This document shows, one piece after another, positions 58,570-64,000 of a stretch of 64,000 bases of DNA; the stretch's first letter is position 1, and the number at the start of each line of letters is the position of its first letter. Below the pieces are notes generated by a model. That model saw only the letters and a list, made by a program, of their open reading frames with translations, was not told where the DNA came from and did not search any database. Source of the stretch: Pseudomonas silvicola (GTDB lineage Bacteria > Pseudomonadota > Gammaproteobacteria > Pseudomonadales > Pseudomonadaceae); contig NZ_CP093280.1 of the NCBI RefSeq assembly GCF_026651855.1, positions 6,780,501-6,844,500 of the forward strand. Direction: 5' to 3'. The translations under genes and the position numbers were made by a program.

Positions 58570-58863
58570 TTAACGGAACAGATGGTAAACCTTTGCAGCC
58601 TTGTGCGCATGTTTCAGTTGTGACATCTCGTCGACTATTGCTGCGCGCTCACCCTGGCTGGCGTCCAGCAACTGCCGATACACCGCCAGCAACCCTTCCA
58701 GCTTCGCCCGAACCTGCCCTTCGTCCACCTGCTCTTCAGCGGCCAGGGCATCGACGCAGGCGCGGCACTGGCGGTCCAGTTCGCGGATGGCTTCCCAGTC
58801 CCGGGCAGCCAGGGCGTCCGTCAGGGCGTGACTGGTGTGTTCAATTCTTTGCAGTGCGCTCAT
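58570..58863 (-). CDS. fliT: Flagellar chaperone FliT
   Basis: FliT-type proteins bind the filament cap protein FliD. The ATG at 58863 (MSALQRIEHTSHAL, 97 residues) has GAGGA 7 bp upstream and is preferred to an ATG six codons earlier. The protein is helical with no other recognisable motif. It follows fliS by 23 bp. The name rests on position and size more than on strong motifs. Confidence 0.8.
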   Translation of the reverse strand: MSALQRIEHTSHALTDALAARDWEAIRELDRQCRACVDALAAEEQVDEGQVRAKLEGLLAVYRQLLDASQGERAAIVDEMSQLKHAHKAAKVYHLFR

Positions 58864-58886
58864 GTCGACTTCCTCGGACATTGGCC

Positions 58887-59282
58887 TTACTCGACGTTGG
58901 CAATGGCATCCCAGCCACTCTTGACGGTAATCAGCAGCCTGGCAACCTCATCGATCATTTCCGGATCATTTTTTCGGTTGGCTTCACCCAGGCGCTGCAT
59001 CATGTAGGCATACAGCGCATCCAGGTCCTGCAGGGAGGCAGGGTCGCCACCGCTCTTCTCGGGGTCCAGACCGGTGCGCAGGCCGCCGATGATCTCGATG
59101 GCCTTGCTCAGCATGAGGCCCTTCTGCGCAGTCTGGCCGCGGCTCAATGCGCCCTTGGCTTGCGCCAGGCGATCGAGCCCGCCTTCCATGAGCATTTGCA
59201 CCAGGCGGTGCGGGCTCGCCTCGGAGGTCTGCGCCACAGAACTGACCTTCTGGTATTGGCGAAGGGCTTTCATGGGATTCAT
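58887..59282 (-). CDS. fliS: Flagellin export chaperone FliS
   Basis: FliS binds flagellin before export. The 131-residue protein starts MNPMKALRQYQKV and has the family segment SPHRLVQMLMEGGLDRLAQA. GAGG upstream supports the start. It lies 159 bp after fliD. Confidence 0.95.
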   Translation of the reverse strand: MNPMKALRQYQKVSSVAQTSEASPHRLVQMLMEGGLDRLAQAKGALSRGQTAQKGLMLSKAIEIIGGLRTGLDPEKSGGDPASLQDLDALYAYMMQRLGEANRKNDPEMIDEVARLLITVKSGWDAIANVE

Positions 59283-59441
59283 GTTGCTTCCTCGTTACAC
59301 GTCAACAGTGATGTGTGTTGCATGACCATTGTGTCGACTGGCCCGCAAAAAACTTTAGCGCGCCTTGCCTGGGCGCTGAAACGACAAGGCCCGAGCCGTC
59401 GCAAGCGACGGGCCCGGGCCCGGTTGAACACCGCCGCAGGT

Positions 59442-60884
59442 TTAGCTGGAGGACTTGGTGTTCAGGGCGTTCAGGGTGGTCATGACGCTGGAGCTGGTGG
59501 CGGTGAGCTGAGCTACCAGGGTGTCCATCGCGCTGTATTTGGCGGTCAGGGTGGTAGTCAGGGCGTCCATGCGCGAATCCAGGTCAGTTTGCTGGTCGCC
59601 CAGATCGCTCTCGGTGGCCGCATAGGTCTTGACGCGAGTATCGAGGATGCCACCTGTCTGGGTATACGGGTCGATAGCCGACGTCATGCGGGTCAGCAGC
59701 CCATCTGTACCCACGAACAAGCTGGCAACGTTGCCCGCATTGGTCGTCATCGCCGCGGCCCACTTGGTGTCGTCAAGCTTGAGCTGACCATCTTCCTGGG
59801 TGCTGACGCCGAGCTGCGAGAGGATACCCAGCGAACCGCTGGTGGTGCTGGACTTGGTCAGCTGGGTCTGAATGGACGCCATGAGCGAACGGATGCCAGC
59901 ATCCCCGGTCAAGGCACCAGCAGTTGTCGTGGCGCTAGTACTGGTACTTGCCGTAGCGCCCGTCGGGCTTACCGCAGTCTGGGCATTGATGGCGGTGATC
60001 AACGTGTTGTAGGCGGTGACGAACGACTGCACCGAGGTTTTCATGTCATCGGTGCTTGACCCCACCGTGACGGTGGACGAACCCACACCGGTCAGCGTCA
60101 AGCTCACGCCACTGATGGCCGACGTCAGGGTATTGCTGGAGCTGGTCATGCTATCCAGCCCGTCGATCGAATACTCTGCATCCTGAGGCAAACTACCCAA
60201 GTAGCCGGCCTGGCTGCTTGAGCCCTTGACTGTGCCGTCGATAGCCAAGGCATCAATGCCACTGACGGACATCCCTGTGTCGGCGCCTGTCGTGGTCGAC
60301 GACAACACCAGACGGGAGGCGCCCGTGGAGTCGGTCACCAGGTTGGCGGTGACGCCGCTGGACTGCAACTGGGTGTTGATCGCGTCGCGAACCCCCGAAA
60401 GGGTTGTATTGGCAGCCAGCGAAACGCTGTAGGATTTTCCGTTGGCCTGAGTGATGCTCAAGCTCGTCGCCGCGGTGTTCATGACGGTACTGGCACCGCC
60501 ACTCACCGCCGCCGTCGTCACTTTCGAGCTGGTCGCCAGCTTGCTGACGACAACATCGTAAGTACCTGCGGCCGCCGTGTTGCTCGAGGTAGCCGTCACG
60601 TAGCTTTCGTTGGACGACGTGGCTGCCAGCCCGATGAACGAGTTGGTATCGTTGAGCGCGGCAAGCGAAGTGGTGAATGCCTCCAGCGCGGTCTGCACGG
60701 CCTCCACGGCCGCCTTCTGCGCGCCCACGGTCGACAGTTGCGCGGTGATCTGGTCCTGCTTCGGCGCTTTCTGCGCGTTGACCAGAGCCGTGACGATGCT
60801 CGAGGTATCGATACCCGAACCCACGCCGCTGACGGTGATACCGCCAGAACTGCTGACCGAAGTGGTGCTGGTAGTAGTGGTCAT
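59442..60884 (-). CDS. fliD: Filament cap protein FliD
   Basis: FliD caps the filament and helps flagellin fold at the tip. The 480-residue protein has N-terminal helical heptads (VSGVGSGIDTSSIVTALVNAQ), a Ser/Thr-rich exposed middle and C-terminal coiled-coil ends (TLTAKYSAMDTLVAQL). A sigma54-like site lies ahead of it. Confidence 0.95.
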   Translation of the reverse strand: MTTTTSTTSVSSSGGITVSGVGSGIDTSSIVTALVNAQKAPKQDQITAQLSTVGAQKAAVEAVQTALEAFTTSLAALNDTNSFIGLAATSSNESYVTATSSNTAAAGTYDVVVSKLATSSKVTTAAVSGGASTVMNTAATSLSITQANGKSYSVSLAANTTLSGVRDAINTQLQSSGVTANLVTDSTGASRLVLSSTTTGADTGMSVSGIDALAIDGTVKGSSSQAGYLGSLPQDAEYSIDGLDSMTSSSNTLTSAISGVSLTLTGVGSSTVTVGSSTDDMKTSVQSFVTAYNTLITAINAQTAVSPTGATASTSTSATTTAGALTGDAGIRSLMASIQTQLTKSSTTSGSLGILSQLGVSTQEDGQLKLDDTKWAAAMTTNAGNVASLFVGTDGLLTRMTSAIDPYTQTGGILDTRVKTYAATESDLGDQQTDLDSRMDALTTTLTAKYSAMDTLVAQLTATSSSVMTTLNALNTKSSS

Positions 60885-60957
60885 GGTTGAACTCCCGTTC
60901 CGGCGGCTGTCGGCTTTTTGACAAAACGCCTATCGTAAGCTGATTTCTACAGAATTA

Positions 60958-60973
60958 AACAAGTCTCGTGCCA
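60958..60973 (-). promoter_or_regulatory. Possible sigma54 promoter of fliD
   Basis: Minus strand TGGCACG-AGAC-TTGTT has a perfect -24 half but GT in place of the usual GC at -12. It is about 75 bp ahead of fliD. Confidence 0.45.
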
Positions 60974-60978
60974 ACTGC

Positions 60979-61350
60979 TCAGACTTGCGTATCGAACAGC
61001 ACACTGTTGCCTTCCTTGAGGCTCTGCGCCAATTTCAAGGCGGTTTCCGACGGAATCTGCCGGACAACCTCGCCACTCTCGGTGGCGATGACCTTGACCA
61101 CCACCTGGTGGGTTGTATCGTCAATGGAGAACTGCAGGTTGCGCTGCGTCGAATCGACGAAGTCCTGCATGTCCTTCACTGCTTTATCCAATTCTGCCCG
61201 TTCCGGCTTTTTGCCGGTGTCGGTGCTGGTCTTGCCATCGGTCGCGGTGGCGGTGGTCGCCGCTGCGGTGGCCGGCGCGGCTGCGCTGCTTGCCGCCGTC
61301 TGCGCCGCAACCTGGGGGTAAGACGCGTTCAGCTTGACGCTCATGTCCAT
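60979..61350 (-). CDS. flaG: Flagellar protein FlaG
   Basis: FlaG affects filament length in pseudomonads and vibrios. The 123-residue protein has a Thr/Ala-rich N-terminal half and the conserved C-terminal FlaG domain (FSIDDTTHQVVVKVIATESG, VVRQIPSETALKLAQ). GAGGTGA 6 bp before the ATG supports the start. It lies between fliC and fliD. Confidence 0.92.
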   Translation of the reverse strand: MDMSVKLNASYPQVAAQTAASSAAAPATAAATTATATDGKTSTDTGKKPERAELDKAVKDMQDFVDSTQRNLQFSIDDTTHQVVVKVIATESGEVVRQIPSETALKLAQSLKEGNSVLFDTQV

Positions 61351-61371
61351 GGTCCGTCACCTCGCAAATGA

Positions 61372-61403
61372 GAAAAAACGAAAGGGCACTCGTGAGCACC
61401 CTT
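61372..61403 (-). terminator. Terminator of fliC
   Basis: On the minus strand AAGGGTGCT and AGTGCCCTT pair with two G-T wobbles and are followed by TTCGTTTTTTC. It is 22 bp after the fliC stop, which lets flagellin be made in excess over flaG and fliD. Confidence 0.8.
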
Positions 61404-61424
61404 CCGTTCAACTAGCCAGTGCTA

Positions 61425-62273
61425 TTACTGAAGCAGTTTCAGTACAGCGGATGGCAGTTGGTTAGCCTGGGCCAGGATCGCGGTGGAAGCCGACTGCAGG
61501 GTTTGTTGCTTGGTCAGTTCAGCGGTTTCAGCAGCGAAGTCAGCATCCTGAATGGTCGAACGCGAAGCGGTGGCGTTCGAAACGATGTTGTTCAGGTTGG
61601 AGATGGTGCTGGAGAAACGGTTTTGCTTGGCACCCAGGTCAGCACGAGCGCTGTTGATGGTGGCCAGTGCGGCGTCGATCGCGGAGATCGAGGCGTCGAC
61701 TGCGCTGTGCGCTGCGTCGTTGCTGGTACCCGAAATGGTGGTGGACGACAGGCCCAGGCCGCTGGCGGAGAAGTTACCGGTCAGGGACAGGGTGATGTGC
61801 TGGTCGGAACCAGTCATCGCGCCAACCTGGAATTCCAGGGTCGAAGCCGAACCGTCCAGCAGTTTCATGCCGGTGCCGAAAGTGGTCGACGTCGAGATAC
61901 GAGTCAGTTCCTGGCTCATCTGAGCGTATTCAGCGTTCAGCGAGGTACGGTCAGCGGTGCTGTTGGAGTCGTTTCGCGACTGAACGGCCAGTTCACGCAT
62001 ACGCTGCAGGATGTTGGTAGACTCTTGCAGAGCGCCTTCAGCGGTCTGGGCGATCGAGATACCGTCGTTGGCGTTTTTGGTCGCCATGGTCAGGCCGTTG
62101 ATCTGAGTGGTCAGACGGCTGGCGATTTGCAGGCCGGCAGCGTCGTCTTTGGCGCTGTTGATTTTCAGGCCGGAAGACAGGCGAGTCATTGCGGTGGACA
62201 GCGAGCTGGCGGCGTTGTTCAGGTTGTTCTGAACGGTCAGCGAAGCGATGTTAGTGTTTACAGTCAAAGCCAT
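61425..62273 (-). CDS. fliC: Flagellin FliC
   Basis: Filament subunit, 282 residues: a short flagellin with conserved N- (about 1-140) and C-terminal (about 200-282) helical domains and a small variable centre ([18 protein letters not shown] onward). The C-terminus ends [14 protein letters not shown]. The flg22-type segment ([19 protein letters not shown], about residues 33-51) is present. It has a sigma28 promoter and its own terminator. Confidence 0.97.
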   Translation of the reverse strand: MALTVNTNIASLTVQNNLNNAASSLSTAMTRLSSGLKINSAKDDAAGLQIASRLTTQINGLTMATKNANDGISIAQTAEGALQESTNILQRMRELAVQSRNDSNSTADRTSLNAEYAQMSQELTRISTSTTFGTGMKLLDGSASTLEFQVGAMTGSDQHITLSLTGNFSASGLGLSSTTISGTSNDAAHSAVDASISAIDAALATINSARADLGAKQNRFSSTISNLNNIVSNATASRSTIQDADFAAETAELTKQQTLQSASTAILAQANQLPSAVLKLLQ

Positions 62274-62354
62274 GACGAAATTCCTCGATGGGTGGGTGCA
62301 GCGGCTTCCGGCCCTGGCAACCGCCGGGTGTGGCCTAGAGAACCTTCGTAATAG

Positions 62355-62381
62355 TTATCGTCGTGATGGGAAGTTGCTTGA
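62355..62381 (-). promoter_or_regulatory. Sigma28 (FliA) promoter of fliC
   Basis: Minus strand TCAAG (62377-62381), a 14-bp spacer, then GACGATAA (62355-62362), one mismatch from the FliA -10 GCCGATAA. It gives a leader of about 75 nt before the fliC ATG. Confidence 0.87.
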
Positions 62382-62484
62382 GGGCTTTTTTCGAAAAAAA
62401 ACGCCATCAGTACGCCACCCCTTGTAAACCGGGGCTTTCAGCCCGGCCGACGATTCCACCACCTTCACCCAGCCTCGTATCGGC

Positions 62485-62500
62485 TGTGACACAGATCACA
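62485..62500. promoter_or_regulatory. CRP/Vfr-type binding site upstream of fliC
   Basis: TGTGA-CACAGA-TCACA is a perfect match to the symmetric CRP/Vfr consensus TGTGA-N6-TCACA. It lies about 104 bp beyond the fliC -35 and about 130 bp after the small ORF of the Maf pair. Binding is inferred. Confidence 0.65.
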
Positions 62501-62633
62501 TTTCAACAGGCCTGCACCCGCGGCTATAGCGTAGCCGCGCCGGAAAAATTCATCCGGCCATCCACCGCACCTGAGAAGCCGGTCACAGATCCCCGGCCCC
62601 ACTGGTGGTGTTTACGCCACAGGAACCAAAAGG

Positions 62634-62900
62634 TCAGGTGCCCGCTTGGCGCATCAGCTCCAGCAACTCGTATTCCAGGTAATCCGCCAACCCCAACCAG
62701 TCCTGCCCTTCCTGGCACGCGAGCATGTGCGTGAGCACTGCCGACCACTGCTGTTGCAGCGCGGCCGGGGCACGATCGAACAGCGGCATCAGCGCGCCAG
62801 ACAATTCCACCATTATCAACGCCGCTTCCACCTCCCGCCCCAGGCGGAACAGATGTGCGCACTCAACCGCTGGCGTTCGGTATTGCTCGAAACCACTCAT
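62634..62900 (-). CDS. Small unknown protein coupled to the Maf gene
   Basis: This 88-residue protein starts MSGFEQYRTPAVECAHLFRL; its ATG overlaps the stop codon of the Maf-type gene as ATGA, so it is translated with it. It looks wholly helical and acidic, with no membrane span or known motif (for example LGLADYLEYELLELMRQ near the end). Size and fold type resemble flagellar chaperones, but I do not recognise the family. Its place just upstream of fliC suggests a role with flagellin or its modification; that is inference. Confidence 0.75.
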   Translation of the reverse strand: MSGFEQYRTPAVECAHLFRLGREVEAALIMVELSGALMPLFDRAPAALQQQWSAVLTHMLACQEGQDWLGLADYLEYELLELMRQAGT

Positions 62901-64000
62901 TGGCACCACTCCGGGTCCAGATGCGTGCCGGCGATCATCGCCCCGGCCCGGCTGGTATTGAAGAACGGTACCTGAGGATGCCCGGCGATAAAACGCTCCA
63001 GCTCAATCAGGTAACTGCGGAAATTCAACTGGGTGCGCACCCGCTGCCCATGGCCATCGAGCACCCAATGCTTCGCCGCCTGCAACTGCGGCCCCAGGTC
63101 ACCGTCGGCCCAGCCGGCGTGAGTCTTGTCGCCCGGAAAGGCGAAGTCGGCGCCGAACAGGGTCACGCGCCCCGCGCCCATCTTCACCGCCAGGTCGACG
63201 GCCGGGTGAATGACACTGCCCCCCACATAAAGGCTGGCCCTGGGCACCTGCTCGCGCAGCTGGGCATACACAGGGCTGGCCGAGTACCCGACGTGGCGCG
63301 GCCCGCGCCAGCTTTCCAGCAGGGCGCGCTCCAGCAGCGGCAGGTACACCAGCCCTACCCCGTCCGAGCCTTCGCTGGGCAGGTGGCGGCTACTGATGCG
63401 CTGATCGATGCTGACCACCAGGTCCGGGACAATACCGTGAGCCAACAGCGGCCGGTAGGCCGTGTCGACGCAGACGAAGAACGGCCGCCGCGCCTGGTCG
63501 CGCACGCGTTTGAGTGCGGCAAAATGCTGTTCGAGGCTGGGGCCGGTGGCGATGACGAAGAAGTCACGGCCAGGCTCCGTGGCGAAAAGCTGCGCAACGT
63601 CCGGGTCGTGCCGTACCCGCGGCAACGTGTCGGCCAGGCGCTCGACGATCACCGGGTCCTGGGCACTGAACTCGCGGTTATTGAAGGCCAGGTGCACTTC
63701 ACTGATCAGGCGGTCACGAATCTTGGCATTGTAGTCATCCGCCAGCACCAGCTCGGACGGCAGGGCAAAGAACGGCAGCCCGATTTCCGCGTGGTCACCG
63801 GCCATGACCAGTTCGACCCGGGGGTCCTTCAGCCAATCGCTTTGATCGAGTATCTGCACCACCAGGGCGAAAACGGCGCTATTAAGGACATGCACGGTCA
63901 GACGCTGCAGTGCCGGACGCTTCAGCAACGCCAGTTGCAGGTCACCCAGGCCAGTCCCGTACACATGAATCAAGGGGGCATCGACCGCAAGGGACGCGGC
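62897..64000 (-). CDS. Maf-type (DUF115) flagellin modification protein, 5' end cut by window edge
   Basis: Motility accessory factor (Maf) proteins transfer nonulosonic acid-type sugars to flagellin before export. The frame is open to base 64000 with no convincing start, so only the C-terminal roughly 367 codons are seen. Family features are VIATGPSLEQHF, VVSIDQR and TLFGADFAFPGDKTHAG, the DUF115 core that resembles sialyltransferases. A TTG at 63973 is the first possible internal start, but similarity (VYGTGLGDLQLALLK) suggests the protein continues upstream. It overlaps the small ORF by 4 bp and lies upstream of fliC. Confidence 0.88.
   Translation of the reverse strand, partial: AASLAVDAPLIHVYGTGLGDLQLALLKRPALQRLTVHVLNSAVFALVVQILDQSDWLKDPRVELVMAGDHAEIGLPFFALPSELVLADDYNAKIRDRLISEVHLAFNNREFSAQDPVIVERLADTLPRVRHDPDVAQLFATEPGRDFFVIATGPSLEQHFAALKRVRDQARRPFFVCVDTAYRPLLAHGIVPDLVVSIDQRISSRHLPSEGSDGVGLVYLPLLERALLESWRGPRHVGYSASPVYAQLREQVPRASLYVGGSVIHPAVDLAVKMGAGRVTLFGADFAFPGDKTHAGWADGDLGPQLQAAKHWVLDGHGQRVRTQLNFRSYLIELERFIAGHPQVPFFNTSRAGAMIAGTHLDPEWCQ

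Larger units (their letters stand above)
62274..62633. other. 360-bp fliC upstream region
   Basis: This gap has no gene. It holds the sigma28 promoter (62355-62381), an A/T tract, a CRP/Vfr-type palindrome (62485-62500) and an 8-bp hairpin (cgcggcta 62519-62526, tagccgcg 62532-62539) that may end the transcript coming from the Maf gene pair. Confidence 0.6.

Overview
The window is one contiguous stretch of a Pseudomonas chromosome. High G+C coding sequence, gene order and protein sequences all fit the fluorescent/putida side of the genus, but I cannot name the species. Apart from a LysR-type regulator gene and a PAS-GGDEF-EAL gene at about 12.7-16.9 kb, every recognisable gene is on the minus strand. 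Transcription therefore mostly runs from high to low coordinates.

Region 1 (1-12.6 kb) is a housekeeping block in the order familiar from Pseudomonas: folC (cut by the window edge), accD, trpF, truA, fimV, a Usg-1-type asd paralog without the catalytic cysteine, asd, leuB, leuD, leuC. The leucine genes end at a clear terminator before asd, and asd has its own terminator. A LysR-type regulator is divergent from leuC. Region 2 (13.6-19.9 kb) holds the five-PAS c-di-GMP protein, dusC, a hotdog thioesterase, an alpha/beta hydrolase and a TetR-type regulator with a palindromic candidate operator.

Region 3 (20.0-23.0 kb) is an array of ten tRNA genes, five tRNA-Ala(GGC) alternating with five tRNA-Glu(TTC), followed upstream by gltX. 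The array has a near-consensus sigma70 promoter with an AT-rich 20-bp palindrome where an UP element would lie. It also shows internal tandem duplications and hairpin terminators between units.

Region 4 (23.3-64 kb) is a nearly complete polar-flagellum and chemotaxis cluster. Listed from high to low coordinates, the order of transcription, it contains: a Maf-type (DUF115) flagellin-modification gene coupled to a small unknown gene; fliC; flaG; fliD-fliS-fliT; fleQ; fleS-fleR; fliE-fliF-fliG-fliH-fliI-fliJ; the HsbA-HsbR-HptB partner-switching module; fliK; fliL-M-N-O-P-Q-R-flhB; an unrelated accessory gene; flhA-flhF-(small ORF)-fleN-fliA; cheY-Z-A-B; motC-motD; parC-parP-cheW; and a DUF2802 gene. 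FleQ and FleS/FleR form the sigma54-dependent regulatory cascade. Sequences resembling sigma54 promoters lie ahead of fleS, fliE, fliK, fliL and flhA, with a weaker one at fliD. fliC has a good sigma28 (FliA) promoter and, further upstream, a perfect CRP/Vfr-type palindrome. FlhF and FleN set polar placement and number, and ParC/ParP place the chemoreceptor array at the pole.

The least explained pieces are the 185-aa accessory gene between flhB and flhA, a 29-codon ORF with a strong Shine-Dalgarno between flhF and fleN, the 88-aa ORF coupled to the Maf gene, and the mosaic tRNA array.
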